Origin: Exiguobacterium aurantiacum
Lineage (GTDB): Bacteria > Bacillota > Bacilli > Exiguobacteriales > Exiguobacteriaceae
Direction: 5' to 3'
Assembly: GCF_001766415.1 (NCBI RefSeq)
Contig: NZ_MKXO01000008.1
Location: forward strand, 1 to 54,221
DNA length: 54,221 bases
Of this stretch, positions 41,760 to 50,636 are shown piece by piece. Position 1 is the stretch's first letter. The number at the start of each line of letters is the position of its first letter. Under the pieces are notes generated by a model. It was not told the DNA's origin, ran no database searches, and was given only the letters and a program-made list of their open reading frames with translations. Both the position numbers and the translations under genes were made by a program.

Positions 41760-42211
41760 ACGAGCTGGGTGAAGGCAGAGCGGCTGAACGACTGTTGCTG
41801 CTCGACTTGTTTTTCGAAGAACGACGGTTTGAGATTGGCGTCCGCCACCCCTTCTGAGATCAAGGAGTCGAGAACTTGTTTCGTCGGATCTTGTTTTGGC
41901 AGGAGCATCAATCCTTCAGCGACGAACGTGTGATGGTTCGACAGCGAACGCTCGCTCGTGAACGTCATCGCGATGGCCGCGGGACGGTTATTGGCCGAGG
42001 TGATGACCGCCTCTGCTAAAAGAAGGATCCGTTTATTCAAATAGTGGTGGAGCATGACGGCAAATTCGGTCGGGACGAGCATTTCGAGGAGCCATTCATT
42101 ATCGTGTTCTTTCGAGATGATCAACCCGTCGAGCAGCTCGATCGGGAGGTTTAACTCGTTGCCGTACTCGTCTTGGACGAGGCGGACTTGGACCAGACGG
42201 AACGTTTTCAT
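41738..42211 (-). CDS. YwpF-like protein
   Basis: 157 aa, soluble. It begins MKTFRLVQVRLVQDEYGNEL and contains LLDGLIISKEHDNEWLLEML, the block DGLIIxKE-x-x-WLxE that I associate with the YwpF-like family of Bacillales; function unknown. The C-terminal part is helical (SFFEKQVEQQQSFSRSAF). ATG 42211 is nine bases after GGAAGGG; an in-frame GTG at 42229 contains that site. Divergent from the 42325 gene. Confidence 0.68.
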   Translation of the reverse strand: MKTFRLVQVRLVQDEYGNELNLPIELLDGLIISKEHDNEWLLEMLVPTEFAVMLHHYLNKRILLLAEAVITSANNRPAAIAMTFTSERSLSNHHTFVAEGLMLLPKQDPTKQVLDSLISEGVADANLKPSFFEKQVEQQQSFSRSAFTQLVKTGSFE

Positions 42212-42324
42212 CGTATCGATCCCTTCCACGTTTTCTTTAACTCATCTTAACATAGTCTGATTCGAAGATTGTGTTACGATAACGGGGAAGCGACGTGAAT
42301 ATCAGAGGATAAGGAGGCATCACC

Positions 42325-42627
42325 ATGAGTTGGATTGTTGGCATAATCGGATATATCACGATCCTAGCAATCGGTTATTACGGTGTCCTTTTCTTCAAAG
42401 TAAAGCAAGAACGGAGTCGAGCCGGGTATCGCATCTTTCTTTTACTCTCGGGACTGTTCTTCGTGAGTGGGAGTGACTATATCATCGCCTTGTTCCAGGG
42501 GGACACGGAGGCGACGTTTTGGCAGCGGACCATCTATTTCATCTTGATTTTGATTTCCCTTTCGATCGCACTTTACTTTCGGAGAAAAGAAGATAAACTC
42601 CATGCGCACGAAATGACGACCGCATAA
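42325..42627 (+). CDS. Small membrane protein of unknown function
   Basis: 100 aa, three membrane helices (IVGIIGYITILAIGYYGVLF, YRIFLLLSGLFFVSG, IYFILILISLSIALYF), then a charged tail. No family recognised. ATG 42325 follows GATAAGGAGGCATCACC. Its last codons run into the terminator shared with pncB. Confidence 0.65.
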   Translation: MSWIVGIIGYITILAIGYYGVLFFKVKQERSRAGYRIFLLLSGLFFVSGSDYIIALFQGDTEATFWQRTIYFILILISLSIALYFRRKEDKLHAHEMTTA

Positions 42628-42664
42628 AGAAAAGGTTACGGGGACGCCCCGTAACCTTTTCTTT
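42626..42664. terminator. Bidirectional terminator
   Basis: AAAGAAAAGGTTACGGGG / CCCCGTAACCTTTTCTTT, 18-bp perfect arms, loop ACG. Confidence 0.93.
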
Positions 42665-44108
42665 ATTTTGGAATCCGTGTTTGACGGATCATTTCGAGCT
42701 TCAAATCCCACAGCGGCTTGCTGAACGTGACCGCATACACTTCTGGCAACCGGAGTCGCTTGTACTCTTCCCATAGTCCGTTCATCTGCTCATGGTGATA
42801 CTGGCGGATGTCTGTCGCACTCGGCAAGTCGTACACGCGCTTCCCATCTAGGAAGATCGGTTCGAGCAAACGTTTGACGGTGAAGTTGCGCGTCTTGATT
42901 CGGAACGCCGGGTCACGCACGTCGATCAAGTCGATCTCTGTATACGTCTCGACCGGTTCGTCGGCGAGCGCGATGTAATCCCCTTTGAACTTGCCCGTCT
43001 CGTTATCGATGATCCGGTAAAGTTCTTTCTTGTGCGGGGTCGTCGTCTTCACTTTCGAGGACGACACTTTGATGACCGGTTTCAACTCGCCGTCGGCCCC
43101 TTCACGGGCGACGAGCTTGTACACCATCCCGAGGGCCGGCTGTTCATAAGCCGTGATCCCGCGCGTCCCGACGAGGAACGTGTCGGCTTCAGCGCCTTGC
43201 ATCCGCAAGTCTTGGATGACGTACTCGTCGAGGTCACCTGAGACGACAATTTTAACGTAGTCGAGACCGGCCGCGTTCAATGCTTTCCGAGCCCGTTTTG
43301 ATAAGTAGGCAAGGTCGCCCGAATCGAGACGGACCGATTTCAAGCGGTATCCTTTCGCCTCGAGCTCTTTTGCGACCGTGATGGCGTTCGGGAGCCCCGA
43401 TTTGAGCGTGTCGTATGTGTCGATCAACAGGCTCGTGTTGTCCGGATACATCTCGGCAAACGAACGGAACGCCTCGAGTTCGTCATCATGGAACTGGATG
43501 TCGGCGTGCTCCATCGTCCCTCCGGTCGGGACGTTAAAATCACGTCCTGCCGAAACGAGGCTCGTCACGTCAAAGCCGGCGATGTAAGCGGCGCGCGTCC
43601 CATAGTAGGCGGCGTCGACGCCTTGGGCACGGCGGGCCCCGCCTTCAAGCAACGTCTCATTCGGCGCGGCTTGACGGATTCGGGCGTACTTCGAGGCAAT
43701 GAGTGACTCATGGTTAGCGATGTTGAGGAGCGCCGTTTGGAACAGCTTCGCTTCGAAGATCGTCGACTCGATCCGGACGACTTGTTCGTGCGGGAAGATG
43801 ATTTCACCTTCGCGCACACTATAGAGAGAACCGGTGAACTTGAAGTTGCGGAGAACGTCACCGAACTCGTCCTCGAACCCGAGTTGTTCTTTCAAATAAG
43901 CAATATCGGCTTCCGTGAACGAGACGTTCTCTAAATAGTGCACGATATTTTGCAAGCCGGCGAAGACGACGTAACCGCCGCTGAACGGGTTCGAGCGGTA
44001 GTAAAGGTCGAAGACGACTTTTTCGTTATGACGGCCTTGTTTCCAATAAATATACATCCAGCGTGGGAGATAAAGGTCGGTATGAAGCGCTAAGTTGCGA
44101 TGTAACAT
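42663..44108 (-). CDS. pncB: Nicotinate phosphoribosyltransferase
   Basis: 481 aa. Converts nicotinate and PRPP to nicotinate mononucleotide in NAD salvage. Motifs: LHTDLYLPRWMYIYWKQGRH at the N-terminus, GTRAAYIAGFDVTSLVSAGR, the phosphorylation-loop region GTMEHADIQFHDDELEAF, SVRLDSGDL and VGTRGITAYEQPALG. Length and motifs fit the long PncB of Firmicutes. Start ATG 44108 after AGAAAGGAAACTACA; 23 bases after pncA, so pncA-pncB form one operon converting nicotinamide to NAD precursor. Confidence 0.95.
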   Translation of the reverse strand: MLHRNLALHTDLYLPRWMYIYWKQGRHNEKVVFDLYYRSNPFSGGYVVFAGLQNIVHYLENVSFTEADIAYLKEQLGFEDEFGDVLRNFKFTGSLYSVREGEIIFPHEQVVRIESTIFEAKLFQTALLNIANHESLIASKYARIRQAAPNETLLEGGARRAQGVDAAYYGTRAAYIAGFDVTSLVSAGRDFNVPTGGTMEHADIQFHDDELEAFRSFAEMYPDNTSLLIDTYDTLKSGLPNAITVAKELEAKGYRLKSVRLDSGDLAYLSKRARKALNAAGLDYVKIVVSGDLDEYVIQDLRMQGAEADTFLVGTRGITAYEQPALGMVYKLVAREGADGELKPVIKVSSSKVKTTTPHKKELYRIIDNETGKFKGDYIALADEPVETYTEIDLIDVRDPAFRIKTRNFTVKRLLEPIFLDGKRVYDLPSATDIRQYHHEQMNGLWEEYKRLRLPEVYAVTFSKPLWDLKLEMIRQTRIPK

Positions 44109-44131
44109 TGTAGTTTCCTTTCTGTTTGGCG

Positions 44132-44665
44132 TCACTTCCCGGTCACAGTAGCTCCGAGGGTCGTGACAAAATGTTCGAGCGCCCAGTCGTGTCCGACCGG
44201 GTTAAAGCTTTGAACCGCATCCGCATGGACGACGATCTTGTATCCGAGGTTGTACGCATCGACGGCCGTATGGAGCACACAGATGTCGGTGCATACACCG
44301 ACGAGATGGACTTCATGGATGCCGCGCTCACGTAGGCGAAGGTCAAGGTCTGTGCCTGCGAAGGCGCTGTAACGCGTCTTGTCGATCCAATGATCGGCGC
44401 GTTCGGCGGCGGGTTTGACGGCGCCGTACAACTCGCGACCTTCCGTGCCCCGAATGTTGTGGGGTGGGAACAACGTCGTTTCAGGGTGATACGTGTCGCC
44501 GGCGTCATGGACGTCGTTCGCGACGACGACGTAGTCCTCTGTTGAAAATTCCTCGATCAACTGGACGATTCGTTCTTCTATGTCTTGCCCGGGTTTCCCG
44601 CAAGTCAAACGACCCGTGTCTGCGATAAAATCAAACGTATAATCAATGACGATCAATGCCCGCAT
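44132..44665 (-). CDS. pncA: Nicotinamidase
   Basis: 177 aa isochorismatase-fold amidase. Catalytic triad: Asp8 in IVIDYTFDF, Lys in WIDKTRYSAF and Cys in LVGVCTDICVLHT; the metal site is DVHDAGDTYHPE. Hydrolyses nicotinamide to nicotinate, the substrate of the following pncB. First gene of the operon. The upstream intergenic region (44666-44807) has inverted repeats that may be operators. Confidence 0.94.
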   Translation of the reverse strand: MRALIVIDYTFDFIADTGRLTCGKPGQDIEERIVQLIEEFSTEDYVVVANDVHDAGDTYHPETTLFPPHNIRGTEGRELYGAVKPAAERADHWIDKTRYSAFAGTDLDLRLRERGIHEVHLVGVCTDICVLHTAVDAYNLGYKIVVHADAVQSFNPVGHDWALEHFVTTLGATVTGK

Positions 44666-44690
44666 GGGAAGTCTCCTCTCTCTTGTGAAG

Positions 44691-44724
44691 AATGATTTGG
44701 CTATCTTTCTTATTCTAAATCATT
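44691..44724. promoter_or_regulatory. Inverted repeat between pncA and the dehydratase gene
   Basis: AATGATTT (44691-44698) and AAATCATT (44717-44724), 18 bases apart. A second repeat, GCGAAAA-N6-TTTTCGC, is at 44734-44753. Operator role is only a guess; I see no match to a known NAD-regulator box. Confidence 0.3.
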
Positions 44725-44807
44725 TTGCGGCATGCGAAAAAGATTATTTTCGCGCTTGGTCGGGTAGTAAGTGTAAGAGGAACTGCAATCGAAAGGGGAA
44801 TCAGCTG

Positions 44808-45083
44808 ATGATTTTGTCATCGACCGAACTGTCTGAACAGTTGTCACGATTACCGGGCTGGGAAGTCGTCGAAGGGGAGTTACAAAAAACGTATCGCCTC
44901 GAGACGTTTCCGGAGGCGATCCAATTCGTTCATCTCGTCGCCGATATGGCCGAGACGCTCAACCATCATCCGAACATATTGATCGAGTATCGCAACGTCA
45001 CGCTCACCGTGTCGACACACGACGAAGGAGGCATCACAGAGAAGGACATCATGCTCGCGAAAGGCTGTGAGGAACTTGTCTAA
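44808..45083 (+). CDS. Pterin-4a-carbinolamine dehydratase (DCoH/PhhB-like)
   Basis: 91 aa. The family signature is LPGWEVVEGELQKTY, FPEAIQFVHLVADMAETLNH, the catalytic HHP in NHHPNI, and LTVSTHDEGGITEKD. These enzymes dehydrate 4a-hydroxytetrahydrobiopterin in the recycling step of aromatic amino acid hydroxylases; in bacteria without a hydroxylase they are thought to serve molybdopterin or folate chemistry. No hydroxylase is in the window. ATG 44808 follows AAAGGGGAATCAGCTG. Its stop overlaps the next coding start. Confidence 0.9.
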   Translation: MILSSTELSEQLSRLPGWEVVEGELQKTYRLETFPEAIQFVHLVADMAETLNHHPNILIEYRNVTLTVSTHDEGGITEKDIMLAKGCEELV

Positions 45084-45558
45084 ACTGTTTATGACGTTCG
45101 CCTCAGGCAGTGTGGCCGATCGGTTGCGCAAGGAACCGGGCGTCATCGTCGCGAGCGGCAACGAGACAATCTTGCTTGCCGAAGGGGACAAGTCCCCGTT
45201 CCAGAGTGGGAAGACGTTCCAGATCGAAGAAGCGGCAGGACAATTCGCGCCGACAGGGAATATCATCTATGCGAACATCCCGGTCGACTCGAACGCCCGG
45301 TCGCTCTTGTTCCACCGATTGCTGAAAGAAAAGTCTCGTCTCGGGTCTGGGCACAACGGATTTGCCGCGTATCGGCTCGGCGTTGACCCGGACGACAACC
45401 ACGGGATTGTCATCATTCAATTCACTGAAGAAGGAAATCGGTTCCGTGATTCGACCGACTACTTACTGTTTCAAGAACGGTTGAAAGAAGCCGTCGAACA
45501 AAAAGGGGCCGGTCCGATCATAAAACACTATGTCGTCAGTGAACCGGATAACCTATAA
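45076..45558 (+). CDS. HmoB-like antibiotic-biosynthesis-monooxygenase-fold protein
   Basis: 160 aa. Layout resembles B. subtilis HmoB: an N-terminal half (MSKLFMTFASGSVADRL) followed by a C-terminal ABM dimeric alpha-beta barrel (NIIYANIPVDSNARSLLFHR, FAAYRLGVDPDDNHGIVIIQ, LKEAVEQKGAGPIIKHYVVS). HmoB degrades haem. At the position I align with its haem-ligand His (HmoB KEAHKKRG) this protein has Val (KEAVEQKG), so activity is doubtful. The start is ambiguous: TTG 45076 fits the HmoB alignment; a GTG at 45067 and an ATG at 45091 are alternatives. Overlaps the dehydratase by 8 bases. Confidence 0.65.
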   Translation: MSKLFMTFASGSVADRLRKEPGVIVASGNETILLAEGDKSPFQSGKTFQIEEAAGQFAPTGNIIYANIPVDSNARSLLFHRLLKEKSRLGSGHNGFAAYRLGVDPDDNHGIVIIQFTEEGNRFRDSTDYLLFQERLKEAVEQKGAGPIIKHYVVSEPDNL

Positions 45559-45592
45559 TAAACATAACGTCACGTTAGGGGAGGATTTTTTT

Positions 45593-45910
45593 ATGAACAA
45601 GAACTACTTCTGGATGGGTTTGGCGGCAGGTGCCATTATCGGTGCCAGCGCATCGCTACTCCACAAAGAGACACGCGATCAGCAGATCAGACAGCTCAAA
45701 GGGATGAAGTCACGACTCAAGTCGACGGACACATCGACGCAATCACATTCGGTTGGGCTCCAAGCCTCATCGAAAAGCAGCTTGAAAGATCGCGTCATGG
45801 ACTTGAAGGCGTTGTACGAAGAAAACCAAGACACGATCCAAAACCTCGTCGAAGACGTCAAAGACTTGGTCGACGCGCTCCAAGACGCACGTCATAAAAA
45901 TCAGATTTAA
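45593..45910 (+). CDS. YtxH-like small membrane-associated protein
   Basis: 105 aa. One N-terminal hydrophobic helix with small residues (FWMGLAAGAIIGASASLLH), then a charged, coiled-coil-prone tail (YEENQDTIQNLVEDVKDLVD). This is the usual layout of YtxH/gas-vesicle-like general stress proteins of Bacilli, though the assignment is by architecture. ATG 45593 after GGGGAGGA. Followed by a strong terminator. Confidence 0.68.
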   Translation: MNKNYFWMGLAAGAIIGASASLLHKETRDQQIRQLKGMKSRLKSTDTSTQSHSVGLQASSKSSLKDRVMDLKALYEENQDTIQNLVEDVKDLVDALQDARHKNQI

Positions 45911-45913
45911 TTC

Positions 45914-45947
45914 AAATGGCCAAGCGCTGAGCGCTTGGCCATTTTTT
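45914..45947. terminator. Bidirectional terminator
   Basis: AAATGGCCAAGCGC / GCGCTTGGCCATTT, loop TGA, between the YtxH-like gene and the converging rhomboid gene. Confidence 0.92.
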
Positions 45948-46672
45948 CATAAGAACCGTGCGAACAAGCCGAAAACGGCGAGCCCGATAATGACGTAGAA
46001 AATCCATTTGCTGTCGCTCGAATGGACGACAGGCGGAGCGTACTTCCGCGGCTTGTACTTCCCGTAACGGAGCGGACGCGAGTAAGGCACCGTGAAACGA
46101 GCCAGCGGGATCGCGAGCAAGAATCCGGCCAAGAATCCGTACACGTGTCCCCAAAGCGACACGTTCGACCCGATGAGCGTGAACACGGCGCTGATGGCGA
46201 CGAAGATATAGACGAGTCGAGCGTCTTGGCTGTAGATGAGCGTACGGCGGAAGCGGCCGATGAAAACGTAGAAGCCGAGAATCGCTAAAATCGCACCCGA
46301 AGCACCGGCCTGCAGGTAGAACAGTTCGCTCACCGTGAAGAAGGTCAACAAGTTGGCGAGCGCACCCGCCACGAGATAAAACACGGCGAACTTCACATGA
46401 CCGACCATGCGTTCCATGGCAGGTCCGAAAATGATGAGCGCGAACGAGTTGAACAGCAAGTGACCGAGGCCTAAATGAATGAAGTTGGCTGTCACGAGAC
46501 GGTACCACTCGCCCTGGGCGAGCGCGAGGTGGAACGACCCTCCGAGCGCGACGATACGCAGTGAGGGCATCAAAGAATCGATGACAAACACGAGCAGTTG
46601 GATTACAATGAACAGCGTTACGAGCGGATACGCCCGTACGAACGTTTGAACATTCTCAGTACGACTAAACAT
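45947..46672 (-). CDS. Rhomboid family intramembrane serine protease
   Basis: 241 aa with six membrane helices. The catalytic Ser is in [15 protein letters not shown] (GxSG) and the His in [15 protein letters not shown]; the L1-loop/helix-2 segment [20 protein letters not shown] carries the H-x-x-x-N pair. It cleaves membrane-spanning substrates; targets unknown. Position next to acpS matches ydcA/ydcB of B. subtilis. ATG 46672 follows GAGGTGATGCT. Divergent from acpS. Confidence 0.92.
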   Translation of the reverse strand: MFSRTENVQTFVRAYPLVTLFIVIQLLVFVIDSLMPSLRIVALGGSFHLALAQGEWYRLVTANFIHLGLGHLLFNSFALIIFGPAMERMVGHVKFAVFYLVAGALANLLTFFTVSELFYLQAGASGAILAILGFYVFIGRFRRTLIYSQDARLVYIFVAISAVFTLIGSNVSLWGHVYGFLAGFLLAIPLARFTVPYSRPLRYGKYKPRKYAPPVVHSSDSKWIFYVIIGLAVFGLFARFL

Positions 46673-46735
46673 AGCATCACCTCTTTTCTTAATTGTATAA
46701 GGAAACGAGTGAAAAAGGAAAGGAGCGAGTGTCCT

Positions 46736-47113
46736 ATGATTGCGGGAATCGGAATCGATATCGTCGAGCTAGAACGGATCGCTCGCTCGATCGAACAACC
46801 TCGCTTTATGAACCGGGTGCTTACGGAGGCAGAGCGCGGGCTTGCCCTCACGTATTCAGACGAACGCCGAATCGAGTTCGTCGCCGGTCGGTTCGCGGCG
46901 AAAGAAGCCTACGCCAAAGCGGTCGGGACAGGCATCGCCCGCGGTTTGTCGTGGCAGCAGATCGAAATATTGCCGGACGAGACGGGACGCCCGCATATGA
47001 CGGCGCCTCACCCGGGCCGGATTCATGTCAGCATTAGCCATAGCGAACGGTACGCCGTCGCACAAGTCATCATTGAAGAGGGGGATCACCATGTTTCGTC
47101 CAAGTTGGATTGA
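46736..47113 (+). CDS. acpS: Holo-[acyl-carrier-protein] synthase
   Basis: 125 aa. Transfers 4'-phosphopantetheine from CoA to apo-ACP. Mg2+ and CoA sites: [12 protein letters not shown] at the N-terminus and [14 protein letters not shown] in the middle, with [16 protein letters not shown] at the end. ATG 46736 follows AAGGAGCGAG; longer in-frame starts overlap the divergent rhomboid gene. The end overlaps alr by 23 bases. In B. subtilis a LolA-like gene (ydcC) lies between acpS and alr; it is missing here. Confidence 0.95.
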   Translation: MIAGIGIDIVELERIARSIEQPRFMNRVLTEAERGLALTYSDERRIEFVAGRFAAKEAYAKAVGTGIARGLSWQQIEILPDETGRPHMTAPHPGRIHVSISHSERYAVAQVIIEEGDHHVSSKLD

Positions 47114-48167
47114 AATCGACCGGGCGGCGATCGCCCACAACATCATCGAAATCAAAAAACGTATCCCGCAAGCGCTCATGGCGGTCGTGAAAGCGAACGC
47201 CTACGGGCACGGGGCCGTTGAGGTCGCGAACATCGCGCTCGCAAACGGGGCGACGATGCTCGGAGTCGCCTTGCTTGAAGAAGCAATCGAGCTTCGAGAC
47301 GCCGGTATCACCGCCCCGATCCTCGTCATGGAAGCACAATTCCCAGAATACGCCGGAGTCGCGGCCGAGCATGATGTGACGCTCTCCGTGTTCTCGGCCG
47401 ACTGGTTACGTGAGGCGAAAGCGTATGTGACCGAGCGGCCGCTCACCGTACACGTCAAAGTCGACACAGGCATGGGACGTCTCGGCTTGCGGACGCGGGC
47501 CGAACTTGACGCACTTCTCGATGCAGCCGACGACCGCTTTGACGTCGAAGGGATTTATACACACTTCGCGACGGCCGACGAACCGGACAGTCCGCTCTAT
47601 TACGAGCAACAAAAGCGGTTCAGTCAGTTGATCGACGGACTCATCCCGCGCTTCCGCTACATTCATACATCGAACTCGGCCGGGGCGATCCGGATGGCCG
47701 GAGAAGATGTTCCCTATAACCTTGTCCGTGTCGGCATCGCGCTGTACGGGTTATACCCATCGAGCGAGATGGCGTCGGCGTATGCGTTCTTGAAACCGGC
47801 GTTCACATTGAAGAGCCGACTCATGCAAGTGAAGACGCTTGAAGCCGGGCAGACGGTCAGCTACGGTGCGACTTACACGACGACGGCCGATGAATGGATC
47901 GGGACGGTGCCGGTCGGTTATGCCGACGGCTGGATCCGCAAGGCGAGCGGCTTCGAAGTCGACGTCGAGGGCGAGCGTTGCCCGATCGTCGGACGGGTGT
48001 GCATGGACCGCTTCATGATCCGCCTTCCGCACGAGTTCTCGGTCGGCACCGTCGTCACGTTGATCGGCGGGGCGGTCGCCATCGATGAACTCGCGGCACA
48101 CCTCGGGACCATCAATTACGAGGTCGTTTGTCAATTGACGAGTCGATTGCCACGGCGCTACGTGTAA
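47091..48167 (+). CDS. alr: Alanine racemase
   Basis: 358 aa, PLP-dependent fold type III. PLP-Lys34 in [35 protein letters not shown] and the catalytic Tyr in VSYGATYTT, and [10 protein letters not shown] in the C-terminal domain. Interconverts L- and D-alanine for cell-wall synthesis. ATG 47091 follows GAGGGGGATCACC and overlaps acpS by 23 bases, so they are coupled. The next genes are EndoAI/EndoA, after a 128-base gap with its own promoter. Confidence 0.96.
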   Translation: MFRPSWIEIDRAAIAHNIIEIKKRIPQALMAVVKANAYGHGAVEVANIALANGATMLGVALLEEAIELRDAGITAPILVMEAQFPEYAGVAAEHDVTLSVFSADWLREAKAYVTERPLTVHVKVDTGMGRLGLRTRAELDALLDAADDRFDVEGIYTHFATADEPDSPLYYEQQKRFSQLIDGLIPRFRYIHTSNSAGAIRMAGEDVPYNLVRVGIALYGLYPSSEMASAYAFLKPAFTLKSRLMQVKTLEAGQTVSYGATYTTTADEWIGTVPVGYADGWIRKASGFEVDVEGERCPIVGRVCMDRFMIRLPHEFSVGTVVTLIGGAVAIDELAAHLGTINYEVVCQLTSRLPRRYV

Positions 48168-48295
48168 ATCATAAACGTGTGAAATTATCTGAATTCTTTC
48201 GTGAATCCTCTATATTTTCCCATTCTTGCGTGTTATATTGATAAAGAACGCGGGAAAAATTCCGCCAATCACCGAAACGATTCTGGAGGTGCAAG

Positions 48296-48574
48296 ATGTT
48301 GAAACAGCGAACTGCGGGTGCTCTAGTGTCCGTTCCAGATCGGTTCTCGCAGCATGTGAGTCCGATTTCGATGAAAGATCGTGAATCACTGTCATTGAAC
48401 GATGTAGTGACGTACTTGTCTAAGGAAATTGCTGATCGACAACAAGCACTGCGTGAAGAATTGGCGAAAGGCTATCAAGAGATGGCCGCGTTTAATTTGA
48501 ATATGGCAGAAGAGATGCTGATGATTGAGACGGAAGCCGAACATGCTCTCTTACGTCAAGTAAGCGGGGTGTGA
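48296..48574 (+). CDS. ndoAI: Antitoxin EndoAI (MazE-like, RHH)
   Basis: 92 aa. N-terminal region in the place of the ribbon-helix-helix, and C-terminal helix that inhibits EndoA ([20 protein letters not shown]). The sequence NLNMAEEM and E-x-E-A repeat are typical of the Bacillus EndoAI (YdcD). The N-terminus [20 protein letters not shown] is longer than the standard. Ribosome site CTGGAGGTGC. An extended -10 TGTTATATT is about 60 bases upstream. Directly precedes the toxin gene. Confidence 0.88.
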   Translation: MLKQRTAGALVSVPDRFSQHVSPISMKDRESLSLNDVVTYLSKEIADRQQALREELAKGYQEMAAFNLNMAEEMLMIETEAEHALLRQVSGV

Positions 48575-48579
48575 GCGGA

Positions 48580-48930
48580 GTGATCGTAAAGCGTGGTGAC
48601 GTGTTTTATGCGAATCTGTCGCCCGTAGTCGGTTCAGAGCAAGGTGGAGTTCGTCCGGTTCTCGTCATTCAAAACGATATCGGCAATCGCTTTAGCCCGA
48701 CCGTCATTGTCGCTGCGATTACGGCTCAGATCCAGAAAGCAAAACTGCCGACTCATGTGGAAGTATATCAAGTCAAACACGGCCTCGAACGAGACTCCGT
48801 GATTTTGCTTGAACAGATTCGAACGATTGATAAGCGTCGTCTGACGGATAAAGTCACTCATCTCGATGATGAGACGATGCACAAAGTTGACCGAGCGCTA
48901 GAGATCAGTATGGGATTAATCCCGCTCTAG
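48580..48930 (+). CDS. ndoA: mRNA interferase EndoA (MazF/PemK family toxin)
   Basis: 116 aa, the same length as B. subtilis EndoA (YdcE), with nearly invariant blocks: [60 protein letters not shown] and [20 protein letters not shown]. The arginine in GGVRPVLV and the Thr in AAIT are catalytic. It cleaves mRNA at U^ACAU in B. subtilis; the site is expected to be conserved. GTG 48580 fits the family start; an in-frame GTG at 48571 lies in the upstream antitoxin stop region. Confidence 0.95.
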   Translation: MIVKRGDVFYANLSPVVGSEQGGVRPVLVIQNDIGNRFSPTVIVAAITAQIQKAKLPTHVEVYQVKHGLERDSVILLEQIRTIDKRRLTDKVTHLDDETMHKVDRALEISMGLIPL

Positions 48931-48943
48931 CTTACATATAACT

Positions 48944-48972
48944 AAACCGGTACATGGGTATCGGTTTTTTTT
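48944..48972 (+). terminator. Terminator after ndoA
   Basis: AAACCGgTAC / GTAtCGGTTT, followed by eight T. Separates the toxin unit from rsbV-rsbW-sigB. Confidence 0.85.
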
Positions 48973-48992
48973 CAAAAAGATCGATAAAAGTG

Positions 48993-49017
48993 GTTTCAAA
49001 TCCTGAAATAAGGGAAA
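48993..49017 (+). promoter_or_regulatory. Sigma-B-type promoter of rsbV-rsbW-sigB
   Basis: GTTTCA (48993-48998), 13-base spacer, GGGAAA (49012-49017). Close to GTTTAA-N12-14-GGGTAT; autoregulation of the operon by sigma-B is known in Bacillus. Confidence 0.65.
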
Positions 49018-49070
49018 TATGATTAATCGTACTCAATTTTTCTATGCGTAACATTAGGAGGGAATATACA

Positions 49071-49397
49071 ATGGATTTAGCGATTCGCGAGCAAGTCATT
49101 GGAGAACAATTACACCTTTACGTTTCTGGAGAGGTAGACACATATACGGCACCAAAATTGAAAGAGGTCTTGCACCCGGCGATTACGGAACAAGATGTCA
49201 TCGTTCATTTGGACGAAGTCGACTATATGGACTCAACAGGTCTCGGCGTCTTCGTCGGCGCACTTAAAATTGCCAAACGTAACGAGAAAGAGTTGTCGCT
49301 CGTCGGCGTTACCGATCGCGTCAACCGTCTCTTTGAATTGACAGGCCTAGACAAGTTATTGTCGATCAATACAAACGTAAGAGGTGGCACGAAATGA
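49071..49397 (+). CDS. rsbV: Anti-anti-sigma factor RsbV
   Basis: 108 aa STAS domain. The phosphorylated Ser is Ser55 in DEVDYMDSTGLGVFVG. When dephosphorylated it binds RsbW and frees sigma-B. ATG 49071 follows GGAGGGAATATACA; the frame extends upstream only to a weak start. Its stop overlaps the rsbW start (ATGA). No RsbU, RsbP or RsbRST stressosome genes are ahead, so the phosphatase that activates it must be elsewhere. Confidence 0.94.
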   Translation: MDLAIREQVIGEQLHLYVSGEVDTYTAPKLKEVLHPAITEQDVIVHLDEVDYMDSTGLGVFVGALKIAKRNEKELSLVGVTDRVNRLFELTGLDKLLSINTNVRGGTK

Positions 49398-49870
49398 GTA
49401 ACATCGAACAGACGGTGATGACGTTCCCGGCCAAACCGGAATATGTCGGCGTGGTCCGTTTAGTCGTCTCAGGAATCGCTAACCGTATGGGATATACGTA
49501 CGACGAGATCGAGGATATTAAAATCGCGGTCTCGGAAGCGTGTGGCAACGCTGTTCAGCACGCTTATGAAGACCAAGAGGGTGAAGTGAAGCTCACGTGC
49601 GGCGTCCACGACGACCGCCTCGAGATGACGATCGAAGACTCGGGCAAGACGTTCGCGGACGACGTGAAACGCCAAGCGGCTCCGGTCGAGGAGACGGCAG
49701 AAATCGAATCGCTTCACGAAGGGGGACTCGGTCTTTTCCTCATTGAAGCGTTAATGGATAACGTCTCGATCAACAAGGACAACGGTGTCAAAGTGACGAT
49801 GACGAAACTCCTTAACAGGGACGAGGTGGATCAGAGTGCCAGCAAAATCTCAACAACGCCATCACAGTGA
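49394..49870 (+). CDS. rsbW: Anti-sigma-B factor and kinase RsbW
   Basis: 158 aa GHKL ATPase domain: DIKIAVSEACGNAVQHAYED is the N box, MTIEDSGKTFADDV the G1 box and GGLGLFLIEALMD the G2 box. It sequesters sigma-B and phosphorylates RsbV on Ser. Coupled to rsbV by a 4-base overlap and to sigB by a 35-base overlap. Confidence 0.94.
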   Translation: MSNIEQTVMTFPAKPEYVGVVRLVVSGIANRMGYTYDEIEDIKIAVSEACGNAVQHAYEDQEGEVKLTCGVHDDRLEMTIEDSGKTFADDVKRQAAPVEETAEIESLHEGGLGLFLIEALMDNVSINKDNGVKVTMTKLLNRDEVDQSASKISTTPSQ

Positions 49871-50636
49871 TGATGAAGTATTAGAGTGGATTGAGCGCTA
49901 TCAACAGGACGATCAAAACGAAGAAGTCCAGATGCTCCTCATCAACCGATACTCAGACCTTGTTGAAGCGCTCGCTCGAAAATTCTCGCGTGGCCGGGCC
50001 ATCCATGATGACCTTGTGCAAGTCGGGATGATCGGGTTGCTCGCCGCACTTCGCCGTTTCGACCCGGAGTTCGGACGCAGCTTCGAATCATTCGCCGTTC
50101 CAACGATCATCGGTGAAATCAAGCGTTTCATCCGTGATAAGACGTGGAGCGTTCACGTGCCGCGTCGGATCAAGGAGCTTGGACCGAAAATCAAGAAGAC
50201 GGTCGAAGAGCTGACGACAGAACTGCAACGGTCACCGCGCATCGATGAGATCGCCGAATACCTTGGCGTTTCCGATGAAGAAATTCTCGAAACGCTCGAG
50301 ATGGGCAAGAGCTATCAAGCGCTCTCGGTCGACAGCTCAATTGAAGCGGACAATGAAGGCAGCACGGTCACACTGCTCGACCTCGTCGGCAGCCAAGAGC
50401 GTGGGTATGAGTCAGTCGACCAGCGCCTCATTCTCGAAAAGGCGTTCAGCGTCTTGAACGAGCGGGAACAAGCGATTTTGGAATGTGCTTACTATAAAAA
50501 CATGAGTCAAAAAGAGACGGGCGAACTCCTCGGTATTTCCCAGATGCACGTGTCACGTCTACAACGACGCGCGCTCGAGAAATTGCGTGAGGCCATCAAA
50601 GTCCCACTCAACGAAGTATTCTCAAGCGATGACTAA
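49836..50636 (+). CDS. sigB: RNA polymerase sigma factor SigB
   Basis: 266 aa group 3 sigma factor. Region 2 RFDPEFGRSFESFAVPTIIG and EIKRFIRDKTWSVHVPRRIK are almost identical to Bacillus sigma-B. Region 4 ends KNMSQKETGELLGISQMHVS with the recognition helix. Start GTG 49836 behind GGACGAGGTGGATCAGA. The gene ends in a terminator overlapping its stop; rsbX, the usual next gene in Bacillus, is not there, and tex follows. Confidence 0.96.
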   Translation: MPAKSQQRHHSDDEVLEWIERYQQDDQNEEVQMLLINRYSDLVEALARKFSRGRAIHDDLVQVGMIGLLAALRRFDPEFGRSFESFAVPTIIGEIKRFIRDKTWSVHVPRRIKELGPKIKKTVEELTTELQRSPRIDEIAEYLGVSDEEILETLEMGKSYQALSVDSSIEADNEGSTVTLLDLVGSQERGYESVDQRLILEKAFSVLNEREQAILECAYYKNMSQKETGELLGISQMHVSRLQRRALEKLREAIKVPLNEVFSSDD

